DNA of 64,000 bases from Alitabrizicola rongguiensis. Its GTDB lineage: Bacteria > Pseudomonadota > Alphaproteobacteria > Rhodobacterales > Rhodobacteraceae. Location: assembly GCF_021491355.1 (NCBI RefSeq), contig NZ_JAKENF010000001.1:558001-622000 (forward strand). Reading direction: 5' to 3'. Below the pieces are notes generated by a model. It saw only the letters and a list, made by a program, of their open reading frames with translations, had not been told where the DNA came from and did not search any database. Below are positions 44,561 through 52,604 of this stretch, in pieces (position 1 is the first letter of the stretch; each line of letters opens with the position of its first letter). Position numbers and translations under genes: made by a program.

Positions 44561-45565
44561 ATGATCCAGACACCTTACCTTCTGTTCCTCGGCGATGCGC
44601 CAGACCAGCTTGCGGCCAAGGTGGCACAGGGGATCAAGGACTGGCGGCCGGAATACGCGATCGGCCAGTTCCGGATGGAGGGATGCAAGGCTGATCTCGG
44701 CCTGCCGGACCTGACGCTGGCCGAAGCCAAGGCGAAGGGGGTCAAGACGCTGGTGATCGGCGTGGCCAACCGCGGCGGCGTCATCAGCCAGGCGTGGAAG
44801 AAGGTGCTGGTCGCAGCCTTGGAAGAGGGCTTCGACCTCGCCTCGGGCCTGCACAACCTCTTGCGCGACGTAGAGGATCTGGCAGCGGTCGCCCGCGCGA
44901 CCGGGCGGACGCTGCACGACGTGCGGGTGCCCTCGGTCGACTACCCGATCGCCAACGGCAAAAAGCGGCGCGGCAAGCGGATGCTGGCCGTCGGCACGGA
45001 CTGCTCGATCGGCAAGATGTACACTGCGCTCTGCGTCGACAAGGAGATGCGGGCGCTTGGACTGAAATCCACTTTCCGCGCCACCGGGCAAACCGGAATC
45101 CTCATCACCGGAGACGGTGTGCCGCTGGATGCAGTCATCGCCGATTTCATGGCGGGTTCGATCGAATACCTCACGCCCGACAATGACGACGACCACTGGG
45201 ATCTGATCGAGGGCCAGGGTTCGCTGTTCCACGTGTCCTATTCAGGCGTGACGCTGGCGCTTGTGCATGGAGGACAGCCCGACGCCCTTATCATCTGTCA
45301 CGAGCCGACCCGGTCGCATATGCGCGGCCTGCCGGACTACAAGCTGCCGACCATCGAGCAGGTCCGCGACATGGCCCTGACGCTTGCGCGCGTTGCGAAC
45401 CCCGCATGCCAAGCCGTCGCAGTCTCGATCAACACCCAGCACATGACCGAGGCGGACGCGAAGACCTATCTGGCCGATGTCGAGAAACGAACAGGTCTGC
45501 CGGCGACGGACCCGTTCCGCTTTGGGGCGGGCAAGCTGGTGGATGCGCTGGTCGCCCTCGCCTGA
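44561..45565 (+). CDS. dgcN: D-glutamate N-acetyltransferase DgcN (DUF1611)
   Basis: 334 aa. DUF1611 proteins include DgcN, which acetylates D-glutamate so that DgcA can racemise it and allow D-Glu use; this assignment relies on the paired dgcA gene 0.6 kb downstream. The middle carries a P-loop-like MLAVGTDCSIGKMYTALCVDKEM, followed by FRATGQTGILITGDGVPLDAVIADF, LIEGQGSLFHVSYSGVTLALVHG, and LIICHEPTRSHMRGLPDYKLP. GGAG is 6 nt upstream of the ATG at 44561, which I prefer over 44543. It is divergent from mcl1. Confidence 0.88.
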   Translation: MIQTPYLLFLGDAPDQLAAKVAQGIKDWRPEYAIGQFRMEGCKADLGLPDLTLAEAKAKGVKTLVIGVANRGGVISQAWKKVLVAALEEGFDLASGLHNLLRDVEDLAAVARATGRTLHDVRVPSVDYPIANGKKRRGKRMLAVGTDCSIGKMYTALCVDKEMRALGLKSTFRATGQTGILITGDGVPLDAVIADFMAGSIEYLTPDNDDDHWDLIEGQGSLFHVSYSGVTLALVHGGQPDALIICHEPTRSHMRGLPDYKLPTIEQVRDMALTLARVANPACQAVAVSINTQHMTEADAKTYLADVEKRTGLPATDPFRFGAGKLVDALVALA

Positions 45566-45571
45566 GCCGCT

Positions 45572-46051
45572 TCAGGCGTAAAGCTTGCGAACTTCGGCGG
45601 CGCTCTTGTTGCCGGAAGGAACTGACATGCCACGCTCCTTCATCACCCGTTCGCGCACCGCTAGCCGATCTGCAGCAACTGCGTTGGTGCCGGTCATTGC
45701 TTTCGAGTAGTTGCGGGCATAGCTCGCGGCGAGTTGGGAGTCAGACATCCTGCTGGTGTACTCATAAGACCCGCGCACCCAGCTGTCCGGCCCGGATCCC
45801 CCACGATGCCGCGAGGAAACGGGATTGTACGAGGCCAGGAACTCTTCGGTCGTCTGCTCATGGCCAAGGGCGGTCGCCACGGTCGAGTCGACCGATGTGG
45901 CAACCCCGGCAGCCGCTTCGGTCGTGCTGCCGCCAATGCTTGTCGCAACAACGAGGCCCAGTCCGACAACGGCTGCGGTGATCACCACCCAATCGGTGGT
46001 AACCGCGCCACTTTCATCAGCCTTGAACCGCCGGAATACACCGTTCAGCAT
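45572..46051 (-). CDS. Flp-pilin-like small exported/membrane protein
   Basis: 159 aa. The start resembles Flp/class IVb prepilins: a short basic leader (MLNGVFRRFKADESG), then a hydrophobic helix AVTTDWVVITAAVVGLGLVVATSIGG. Cleavage after the Gly would put Asp, not the usual Glu, at +5. The rest (about 110 residues) is polar, Ser/Thr-rich and ends RKLYA, far longer than a Flp pilin. Proteins like this recur in Rhodobacteraceae without known function. GAGAGG lies before the ATG. It is on the opposite strand inside the dgcN-dgcA cluster; its stop is 6 bp from that of dgcN. Confidence 0.75.
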   Translation of the reverse strand: MLNGVFRRFKADESGAVTTDWVVITAAVVGLGLVVATSIGGSTTEAAAGVATSVDSTVATALGHEQTTEEFLASYNPVSSRHRGGSGPDSWVRGSYEYTSRMSDSQLAASYARNYSKAMTGTNAVAADRLAVRERVMKERGMSVPSGNKSAAEVRKLYA

Positions 46052-46209
46052 CGCTTTTGCCTCTCCTCGGGCATTCTGCCCAGGGCAACTCCCCTCCTCG
46101 GGTCCTTGAACCCGCACTGTCTTTTTGCGCTGGAATTCCGGCCAAAACTTGGTTTCTGTGCGGGTATTGCAGGGCGTCTTGCCCGAATTGAGGCGGTCGA
46201 GGGGCGTCC

Positions 46210-47172
46210 ATGATCGAAATTGGAAACGATGTCTTCCGGTTGGCCCAAGTGTTTACGATTAGCCGCGGAAGCCGGACCGAAGCCAAAGTCCTCACGGTCA
46301 GGATCACCCGGGCTGGCCTGACTGGATGGGGCGAATGCGTCCCCTATGCCCGTTACGGCGAGACGCTGGAAAGTGTGACCGCGCAGATTGCCGGCCTGCC
46401 GCCCGACATTGCCCGCCCCGACCTCCAATCGGCACTCCCCGCCGGCGCCGCGCGGAATGCAGTCGATTGCGCCTTGTGGGACCTCGAAGCAAAGCAGTCG
46501 GGCAAGCGCGTGTGGCAACTGGCCGGACTTCCGGCACCGCATCCCGAGATTACCGCCTACACACTGTCGCTCGACACGCCCGAAAACATGCAGGCGGCGG
46601 CGGCAGCCAACGCGCACCGTCCTCTCCTGAAGATCAAGCTCGGCACGCCCGACGACATGCCGCGCCTAGAGGCGGTGCGCGCCGGAGCACCTTCAACGCC
46701 GATCGTCGTGGATGCGAACGAGGGCTGGACCGCCGAAGTTTACTCCGACCTTGCCCCGCATCTGGTCCGCATGGGGGTCAAGCTGGTCGAGCAACCGCTT
46801 CCCGCAGGCAAGGACGACATGCTGGCCGAGATCGCACGCCCCCTGCCCGTCTGCGCCGACGAAAGCTGCCACGATCGGGCGAGCCTGCCGAAGCTGAAAG
46901 GCAAGTACGACGTCGTGAACCTCAAGCTCGACAAGACCGGCGGGCTGACCGAGGGACTGGCGCTGAAGCAGCAGGCCTTGGCCGAGGGCTACGGCCTGAT
47001 GGTCGGCTGCATGGTTGGATCAAGTCTGGCCATGGCGCCGGCGGTCCTGCTGGCGCAGGGCGCGATGTTCACCGACCTTGACGGGCCCCTGCTTCTGGCG
47101 GAAGACCGCCCGCATCCGTTGAAATACGACGCCGCCGGCGTCCACCCACCTGAACCCGAACTCTGGGGATGA
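46210..47172 (+). CDS. dgcA: N-acetyl-D-glutamate racemase DgcA (dipeptide-epimerase-like, enolase superfamily)
   Basis: 320 aa. Enolase-superfamily muconate-cycloisomerase subgroup, with the Lys pair in LLKIKLG, metal ligands in VVDANEGW, VEQPLP and CADES, and a second catalytic Lys in NLKLDKTGG. Proteins of this length are usually annotated L-Ala-D/L-Glu epimerase. Because dgcN is close by, I read it as DgcA, which interconverts N-acetyl-D- and L-glutamate; the epimerase reading cannot be excluded from sequence alone. GAGGGG lies before the ATG. Its stop overlaps the transaminase start by 4 bp. Confidence 0.87.
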   Translation: MIEIGNDVFRLAQVFTISRGSRTEAKVLTVRITRAGLTGWGECVPYARYGETLESVTAQIAGLPPDIARPDLQSALPAGAARNAVDCALWDLEAKQSGKRVWQLAGLPAPHPEITAYTLSLDTPENMQAAAAANAHRPLLKIKLGTPDDMPRLEAVRAGAPSTPIVVDANEGWTAEVYSDLAPHLVRMGVKLVEQPLPAGKDDMLAEIARPLPVCADESCHDRASLPKLKGKYDVVNLKLDKTGGLTEGLALKQQALAEGYGLMVGCMVGSSLAMAPAVLLAQGAMFTDLDGPLLLAEDRPHPLKYDAAGVHPPEPELWG

Positions 47173-48038
47173 GCATGACCCGCATTGTCTATGTCAACGG
47201 CGACTACCTGCCGGAAACCGAGGCCAAGGTCTCGATCTTCGACCGCGGCTTCCTGATGGCCGATGGCGTTTACGAGGTCACCAGCGTGCTCGGCGGCAAG
47301 CTGATCGACTTCACCGGACATTGCGCCCGGTTGGCCCGGTCGCTGAAGGAACTCGACATGGCTCCCGCCGTTTCGGACGAGGAACTGCTGGCGATCCACC
47401 GCGAATTGATCCGCCGGAACGATCTGGTGGACGGCATGATCTATCTGCAGGTCACCCGAGGCGCGCCTGGCGACCGCGACTTCGCCTTCCCTGATCCGGC
47501 AACGACTCCCTCGACCCTGGTCCTCTTTACCCAGTCGAAGCCGGGACTGGCAGACAGCCCGGTGGCGAAGGTCGGCCAGAAGGTGATCTCGATCCCCGAC
47601 ATCCGGTGGGGTCGGCGCGACATCAAGACGGTGCAACTTCTCTACCCGTCGATGGGCAAGATGATGGCCAAGAAGGCCGGCGTCGACGATGCCTGGCTGG
47701 TCGAGGACGGCTTCGTCACCGAGGGCACCTCGAACAACACCTATATCGTCAAGGGCAACCGCATCATCACCCGGCCCCTGTCGAACGATATCCTTCACGG
47801 GATCACCCGCGCCGCCGTGCTGCGCTGCGCTGCCGAGGCGCAGATGGAAGTCGAGGAACGACCCTTCACCATCGATGAGGCGAAGAAGGCCGATGAAGCA
47901 TTCTTCACCTCGGCCTCGGCCTTTGTCATGCCGGTGGTGGAGATTGACGGCGCAACGCTTGGCTCGGGCAAGCCCGGCCCCGTTGCCACCCGCCTGCGCG
48001 AGATCTACCTCGACGAAATGCGCAAGGCCGCGATCTGA
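47169..48038 (+). CDS. dat: D-amino-acid transaminase (class IV PLP enzyme)
   Basis: 289 aa, the normal size for Dat. It transfers amino groups between D-amino acids and 2-oxo acids. The N-terminus RIVYVNGDYLPETEAKVSIFDRGFLMADGVYEVTSVLGG is characteristic; the PLP lysine is in DIKTVQLLYPSMGKMMAK, and AWLVEDGFVTEGTSNNTYIVKG and FFTSASAFVMPVVEIDG are conserved. Dat and branched-chain IlvE are related; the VSIFDRGF/TEGTSNN combination and D-Glu context favour Dat. The ATG at 47169 overlaps the dgcA stop; 47175 is an alternative. AzlC follows 4 bp after the stop. Confidence 0.9.
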   Translation: MSMTRIVYVNGDYLPETEAKVSIFDRGFLMADGVYEVTSVLGGKLIDFTGHCARLARSLKELDMAPAVSDEELLAIHRELIRRNDLVDGMIYLQVTRGAPGDRDFAFPDPATTPSTLVLFTQSKPGLADSPVAKVGQKVISIPDIRWGRRDIKTVQLLYPSMGKMMAKKAGVDDAWLVEDGFVTEGTSNNTYIVKGNRIITRPLSNDILHGITRAAVLRCAAEAQMEVEERPFTIDEAKKADEAFFTSASAFVMPVVEIDGATLGSGKPGPVATRLREIYLDEMRKAAI

Positions 48039-48042
48039 CCCC

Positions 48043-48750
48043 ATGCACGCGCCCTTGACCGCCGACGGCCTGCGGCGCGGGGCGCGGGATGCGCTACCTC
48101 TTGGCCTCGGCATCTTCGTCTACGGTCTGGCCTTCGGGCTGGTGGCCGCCCAGGCCCATCTCGCGCTGACGCAGGCGCTGGCCACCAGCGCGGCGGTCTA
48201 CTCCGGCTCGGCGCAGCTCGCTGCCCTGAACCTGATACAGACCGGGCAATTCACCCTGGCGACCCTCGCCGCGACGATCCTTTTGATGAACGCGCGCTAC
48301 GTCATGTTCGGCGCAGCCCTCCAGCCCTGGCTGCATCAGGCTTCGCCGCCGCTGGCTTTTGCAAGCCTGCTGCTTCTTGGCGATGCGAACTGGATCCTTG
48401 TCATGCGCCGGATCGAGCAGGGCGAAGCGGACCGGGCCTATCTCGCCGGGACGGGCCTGCCGATGTTCGCGGGCTGGATGGCGGGAACGGCGCTTGGCGC
48501 ATTGGCCGGGCATGTGCTGCCTGATCCGCATACGCTGGCTGCCGACCTGATGCTACCGGCCTTCGCTGCGGCGATGATGACCGCGATGATCCGCAGCCGC
48601 GTCCAGCTCTTGCCTGCGGCCATCGGCGCGGTCGTGGCCGTACTGGTGTTCGAATTCGCCGGAACGGGTTGGGCGATCATAGCCGCCGGGCTGGCAGGAG
48701 GGGCAGCGGCTGCGGCGGGATGGCGACCACCGTACGGTGGGACATTATGA
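48043..48750 (+). CDS. azlC: AzlC-family branched-chain amino-acid exporter, large subunit
   Basis: 235 aa inner-membrane protein with about six helices. AzlC family features: LPLGLGIFVYGLAFGLVAAQ, SAAVYSGSAQLAALNLI, ILLMNARYVMFGAALQPWL, and LGDANWILVMRR. AzlC with AzlD exports branched-chain amino acids (and toxic analogues such as azaleucine). The gene starts 4 bp after dat and overlaps azlD by 4 bp. It may move products of the upstream transaminase, but that is inference. Confidence 0.9.
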   Translation: MHAPLTADGLRRGARDALPLGLGIFVYGLAFGLVAAQAHLALTQALATSAAVYSGSAQLAALNLIQTGQFTLATLAATILLMNARYVMFGAALQPWLHQASPPLAFASLLLLGDANWILVMRRIEQGEADRAYLAGTGLPMFAGWMAGTALGALAGHVLPDPHTLAADLMLPAFAAAMMTAMIRSRVQLLPAAIGAVVAVLVFEFAGTGWAIIAAGLAGGAAAAAGWRPPYGGTL

Positions 48751-49046
48751 CCTATCCATTCCCCGTCCTGCTTCTGGTCATGGCGGCTGCGGCGCTGTTC
48801 TGCCGGATCGCCGGCTACGTCACCATGCGCTACCTGCCCTCGTCGCCCCGGCTGGAGGCGGCGCTGCGCGCCACGCCGATCTCGGTCATGGCGGCAATCG
48901 CCGCTCTCGCCATTGTCAACGGCGGGATGATCGAGGCCGCCGCTCTGGCTGCCGCTGTCGGGCTGACGCTGCTGATCGGCAATGACGTGGCGGCCGCACT
49001 GCTGGCGGTCGCGCTGGCGGCGCTGATGCGCGCGGTCTGGGGCTGA
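48747..49046 (+). CDS. azlD: AzlD-family branched-chain amino-acid exporter, small subunit
   Basis: 99 aa with three or four hydrophobic helices, typical for AzlD: LLLVMAAAALFCRIAGYVTMRYLPSSPRLEAALRATPISVMAAIAALAIVNGG, then VGLTLLIGNDVAAALLAVAL. The ATG overlaps the azlC stop (ATGA), the usual coupling for this pair. Its stop faces the DUF1244 gene with 3 bp between. Confidence 0.9.
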   Translation: MTYPFPVLLLVMAAAALFCRIAGYVTMRYLPSSPRLEAALRATPISVMAAIAALAIVNGGMIEAAALAAAVGLTLLIGNDVAAALLAVALAALMRAVWG

Positions 49047-49049
49047 CCC

Positions 49050-49373
49050 TCAGCGCTTCTCGCCGACATTCTCGCGGAATGCCACCTCGAAGGCCGCCTT
49101 CTTCTCGACGCTCGCCTCGGTCTGGTGTTTGGCCACCCAATCGGCATAGGGCATGCCATAGACGATCTCACGTGCGGCGTCCTTGGAAAGACTGACGCCC
49201 TTTGCCTCGGCCGCTTCCTGGTACCAGCGGCTCAGGCAGTTGCGACAGAAGCCGGCCAGGTTCATCAGGTCGATGTTCTGGGCGTCGGGGCGTTTTTCCA
49301 TCAGGTGATGGACAAGGGCGCGAAAGGTGGCGGCCTCGAGTTCGGTGCGCGTTGCGGGATCGATGTCAGGCAT
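49050..49373 (-). CDS. DUF1244 family protein
   Basis: 107 aa, soluble and helical. The DUF1244 signature is present: LEAATFRALVHHLMEKRPDAQNIDLMNLAGFCRNCLSRWYQEAAEAKGVSLSKDAAREIVYGMPYADWVAKHQ, with two Cys in FCRNC that suggest metal or redox binding. Function unknown. The start overlaps the stop of a possible 38-codon frame upstream (49366-49482). Confidence 0.92.
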   Translation of the reverse strand: MPDIDPATRTELEAATFRALVHHLMEKRPDAQNIDLMNLAGFCRNCLSRWYQEAAEAKGVSLSKDAAREIVYGMPYADWVAKHQTEASVEKKAAFEVAFRENVGEKR

Positions 49374-49482
49374 GGGAACCTCGTTTCTCGGCCTCTTCTA
49401 CCCGCAAACCGGACCAGACGGAATGGCAGGCCAAGGCGCCCGCTCCGATCTCGACATAGTCGGCTTCCATGACCTGCCGCAT
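49366..49482 (-). CDS. Possible 38-aa frame coupled to DUF1244
   Basis: ATG at 49482 with GAGG 5 nt upstream; the frame (MRQVMEADYVEIGAGALACH...) ends in a TGA overlapping the DUF1244 ATG. The ribosome binding site and overlap suggest translation. No family recognised; could be chance. Confidence 0.3.
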   Translation of the reverse strand: MRQVMEADYVEIGAGALACHSVWSGLRVEEAEKRGSHA

Positions 49483-49595
49483 GCTGACCTCACATCCGTT
49501 GCGGAATTCCGTGTCGTTGCCGGCGAGTTGGAGACCTGCGAGAGAAGCGTATCCACCGGCAGGAGCAAATCTAGTCCAGAAACCGGACTGGCCGC

Positions 49596-50327
49596 CTATA
49601 CGGCCGCCAGCGCCTCCGCGAGGATGGGAGCAAGCCGTGCCGCCCAGTTGGCCTGCTCTGCTTCAGTCGCGATGAGGTCGTTGCGCAACTCGATGAGCGT
49701 GTTGTGCCGGCCAGACTGCAGCGCGTGCCGGTCGATCGCATCGCCGGGCAGATGACCGTCATAAGGCTCGTTGTCGCCGACGCAGAGATCCGGCTCGGCT
49801 CTCAACCGGGCGAGTAGCGCCTGCGAGAGCCGGCCATCAAGGAAGGAATGCAGGATGCCCACATGCCAGGGCCGCGGCGGGCGCCCGCGCAGGCTCGGCG
49901 TGAAGGAATGGATTGCGACAATCGCAGTGTCGGGCCGGCGCGCCGCCAGCCGCTCGTAGGCCGCATGATAAGGGCGATAGAGCAGATCGAGGCGCCGCTC
50001 GATTTCGGCGGCATCGGCCCACCGGTTGGCCGGGATGATCGTGCCGTCATAGAGCTTCATCACCAGCGTTGGATCGTCTTCGCCCCGGTTCGGATCGATC
50101 ACCAGCCGGGAGAAATTGCTGAGGATCACAGGCGCTTCGAGTACCTCGCCCAAGGCGACGGCGACACCGGCCGCACCCGGATCATAGGCGATATGGCGCG
50201 ACATGTCCTCTTGAGCGATGCCAAGCGATCCGCCGCCGATCGCTTCGGGAACCCGGTTGGTGGCGTGGTCGCAGGTTATCAGCCAGCGCGAGTTCCGCTC
50301 TTCTCCGATGATCCGATAGGCATCCAC
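49596..50327 (-). CDS. N-formylglutamate amidohydrolase family
   Basis: 243 aa of PF05013. N-formylglutamate deformylase (HutG) acts in histidine breakdown, but no other hut gene is near, so another N-acyl substrate is possible. Features: LITCDHATNRVPEAIG with the metal-binding Asp-His, HIAYDPGAAGVAVALGEVL, SNFSRLVIDPNRGEDDPTLV, AIVAIHSFTPSL, and LQSGRHNTLIELRNDLI. The start is the ATG at 50327. Given the D-Glu genes 2 kb away, a role on N-acylglutamates is conceivable (speculative). Confidence 0.9.
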   Translation of the reverse strand: MDAYRIIGEERNSRWLITCDHATNRVPEAIGGGSLGIAQEDMSRHIAYDPGAAGVAVALGEVLEAPVILSNFSRLVIDPNRGEDDPTLVMKLYDGTIIPANRWADAAEIERRLDLLYRPYHAAYERLAARRPDTAIVAIHSFTPSLRGRPPRPWHVGILHSFLDGRLSQALLARLRAEPDLCVGDNEPYDGHLPGDAIDRHALQSGRHNTLIELRNDLIATEAEQANWAARLAPILAEALAAV

Positions 50328-50467
50328 GCGCCACTCCCGACATGTGTTCGTCTCGTTCGGCGATTAGCCGGTATTGGGGGAATCCGCCAGTTGCTCGACC
50401 CGGTGAATTGGGCGATAAGGCCGGTGGCCCACCACGACAGATGAACGCGAAAAAGGATCGAGGCACA

Positions 50468-51913
50468 ATGAGACGCCTTCGCAACGTGAAGATCGTGGCC
50501 ACGCTCGGGCCGGCTTCCAGTGACGAAACCACCATCCGGGCTTTGTTCGAGGCAGGAGCCGATGTGTTCCGCCTGAACATGAGCCACGGCACGCATGACG
50601 ATATCCGCGGCCGCCACACCATCATCCGCAAGATCGAGGCCGATACCGGCCGTCCGATTGCGATTCTGGCCGACCTGCAGGGTCCGAAGCTGCGCGTCGG
50701 CGTCTTTGCCAACGGATCCGAAGAGCTTGTCGAAGGCGCGAAGTTCCGCATGGACCTGACCGATGCGCCCGGCGACGTCACTCGCGTACAACTGCCGCAC
50801 CCTGAGATCTTTGCCGCGCTGGAGCCTGGAGCGTCGCTTCTGGTCAATGACGGCAAGATCCGCCTGAAGGTCGATGAATGCGGCCCCGATTTTGCGAACT
50901 GCACAGTTACGGTCGGCGGAACGATTTCGAACCGCAAAGGCGTGAACGTACCCGATGTGGTGCTACCTGTGGCGGCGCTTTCGGCGAAGGACCGAAAGGA
51001 TCTCGAATTCGCCTGTGAGCTTGGTGTGGACTGGCTGGCGCTGTCTTTCGTGCAGCGCCCCGAGGACGTGATCGAAGCGCGCGAACTGGCCCGCGGTCGG
51101 GCCGCCATCCTGTCGAAGATCGAGAAACCGGCGGCGGTCAAGGCCTATGCGGATATTCTTGCCGTATCCGACGGTATCATGGTGGCGCGCGGCGACCTTG
51201 GCGTTGAATTGCCCGTGCAGGCGGTGCCGCCGATCCAAAAGCGGCTTGTCCGTGGCGCGCGCGCGGCGGCCAAACCGGTGATCGTTGCGACCCAGATGCT
51301 CGAATCGATGATCGAGTCCCCGGTGCCAACCCGGGCCGAGGTGTCCGACGTCGCGACCGCGATCTACGAGGGCGCCGATGCGGTGATGCTTTCAGCCGAA
51401 TCCGCAGCAGGCCAGTATCCGGTCGAGGCGGTGACGACGATGAACAATGTCGCGCTTTCGGTCGAAAGCGACCCGACCTATCGCGACGTGATCGAGGCCA
51501 GCCGTTCGGCCGTGCGCAACACCATGGCGGACGGCATAGTTTCGGCCGCGCGAGAGATCGCCGAGACGACCGAGATCAAGGCGATCTGCTGCTTCTCGCA
51601 GACCGGCAACACCGTGGCGCTTGTGGCGCGCGAACGTCCGCGCGTTCCGATCCTCGGTTTGACTCCACTGGTGAGTACGGCCCGCCGCATGTGCCTGACC
51701 TGGGGCACGACCTGCGTCGTGACCGGCGAACAGGAACGCTTCAAGGGCGCGGTCATCGCCGCGGTTCGAGCAGCGCTGAATTACGGCTTTGCCACCGAGA
51801 AGGACCACATCGTGCTGACCGCCGGCGTGCCGTTCAACGTGCAGGGCACGACGAACATCCTGCGCATCGCCCCCTGCGACGAACGGCTGATCTACAAAGC
51901 CGATCCGGAATAG
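50468..51913 (+). CDS. pyk: Pyruvate kinase
   Basis: 481 aa, glycolytic phosphoryl transfer from PEP to ADP. Motifs: RNVKIVATLGPASSDETTIRALFEAGADVFRLNMSHG, ILADLQGPKLRVG, ISNRKGVNVPDVVLPVAALSAKDRKDLEFACELGVDWLALSFVQRPEDV, AILSKIEKPAAV with the catalytic Lys, GIMVARGDLGVELP, VIVATQMLESMIESPVPTRAEVSDVATAIYEGADAVMLSAESA, then the C-terminal domain. The ATG at 50468 has GAGG 5 nt upstream and matches the family start; upstream in-frame ATGs are not used. Diverges from the N-formylglutamate amidohydrolase gene. Confidence 0.97.
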   Translation: MRRLRNVKIVATLGPASSDETTIRALFEAGADVFRLNMSHGTHDDIRGRHTIIRKIEADTGRPIAILADLQGPKLRVGVFANGSEELVEGAKFRMDLTDAPGDVTRVQLPHPEIFAALEPGASLLVNDGKIRLKVDECGPDFANCTVTVGGTISNRKGVNVPDVVLPVAALSAKDRKDLEFACELGVDWLALSFVQRPEDVIEARELARGRAAILSKIEKPAAVKAYADILAVSDGIMVARGDLGVELPVQAVPPIQKRLVRGARAAAKPVIVATQMLESMIESPVPTRAEVSDVATAIYEGADAVMLSAESAAGQYPVEAVTTMNNVALSVESDPTYRDVIEASRSAVRNTMADGIVSAAREIAETTEIKAICCFSQTGNTVALVARERPRVPILGLTPLVSTARRMCLTWGTTCVVTGEQERFKGAVIAAVRAALNYGFATEKDHIVLTAGVPFNVQGTTNILRIAPCDERLIYKADPE

Positions 51914-51915
51914 GC

Positions 51916-51956
51916 GCGCCACCGCTGCGGGTACCCCTGAAGGTGGCGCCCGCAGC
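51916..51956 (+). terminator. Overlapping hairpins after pyk
   Basis: Stem 1 is 51916-51923 with 51942-51949 (GCGCCACC/GGTGGCGC). Stem 2 is 51924-51931 with 51949-51956 (GCTGCGGG/CCCGCAGC). The order 1-2-1'-2' makes them alternative hairpins or a pseudoknot. CATTTTG follows. It starts 2 bp after the pyk stop. Confidence 0.5.
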
Positions 51957-52043
51957 AGTTGCATTTTGCGACAGTCAGTTGATCTGAAGGCTCGTTCCGC
52001 GGTATTCTAGTGATTGGGGGCTCTGGTCTTGTAGGTGGAGCCT

Positions 52044-52268
52044 ATGGATACCGACGTGATGTTCGTGGCCGGCACGGTCTTGGTTGCCGTGACGTTGCCC
52101 GCGCTTCTGACGGCCTATACTGAGGGACGCGTGCCGCGCATTCCGATCGCGATGTTGCTGGCCGGTGGAATGCTTGTCACCTATGCCCTGCACGAAAGGC
52201 CCTCGGGATACTCGTTTGCCGAGATTCCTTCGGTCTTCGAGCGCGTGTTTTCCAAGATGGGCGCCTGA
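52044..52268 (+). CDS. Small conserved membrane protein
   Basis: 74 aa. Two hydrophobic helices (VMFVAGTVLVAVTLPALLTAY and IPIAMLLAGGMLVTYAL) flank a short loop (TEGRVPR); the C-terminus is soluble (HERPSGYSFAEIPSVFERVFSKMG). GGAG lies 3 nt before the ATG at 52044; a GTG at 52035 is an alternative. Often found upstream of rpmI in Rhodobacteraceae (from memory). Role unknown. Confidence 0.75.
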   Translation: MDTDVMFVAGTVLVAVTLPALLTAYTEGRVPRIPIAMLLAGGMLVTYALHERPSGYSFAEIPSVFERVFSKMGA

Positions 52269-52285
52269 GGCTTTCGTCTTTTCCC

Positions 52286-52314
52286 TTGCATCCCGGGCGG
52301 GCGGCTTCTATACG
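52286..52314 (+). promoter_or_regulatory. Sigma-70-like promoter of rpmI-rplT, overlapping a hairpin
   Basis: TTGCAT (52286-52291), a 17-nt spacer, then TATACG (52309-52314), about 80 bp before the rpmI start. The -10 region lies in the loop of an inverted repeat (GGGCGGC 52299-52305 with GCCGCCC 52314-52320), which could also be a terminator for the upstream gene. Confidence 0.55.
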
Positions 52315-52391
52315 CCGCCCCTCGATACCCGCGCGGCCGGCCAATGTGGCATGCCGAGTCGTGCGTTAACCGCTCGAAAGAGGAGATGGAA

Positions 52392-52592
52392 ATGCCCAAG
52401 ATGAAGACCAAATCGGCCGCGAAGAAGCGTTTCCGCTTCACGGCCTCCGGCCGCGTGAAGGCCGGTCCTGCCGGCAAGCGCCATGGCATGATCAAGCGCA
52501 CGGCGAAATTCGTCCGCGAAGCGACGGGGACCATGATCCTGTCGGACAGCGACGCGAAGATCGTCAAGAAATACATGCCCTACGACCGGTAA
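52392..52592 (+). CDS. rpmI: 50S ribosomal protein L35
   Basis: 66 aa, highly basic, standard length. Sequence pattern [25 protein letters not shown] with the conserved PKxKTxxxAxKRF start. GAGGAG lies 8 nt before the ATG. First gene of rpmI-rplT, with pheST further down; infC, which often precedes, is absent here. Confidence 0.97.
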   Translation: MPKMKTKSAAKKRFRFTASGRVKAGPAGKRHGMIKRTAKFVREATGTMILSDSDAKIVKKYMPYDR

Positions 52593-52604
52593 GGAGAGAG
52601 ACCC

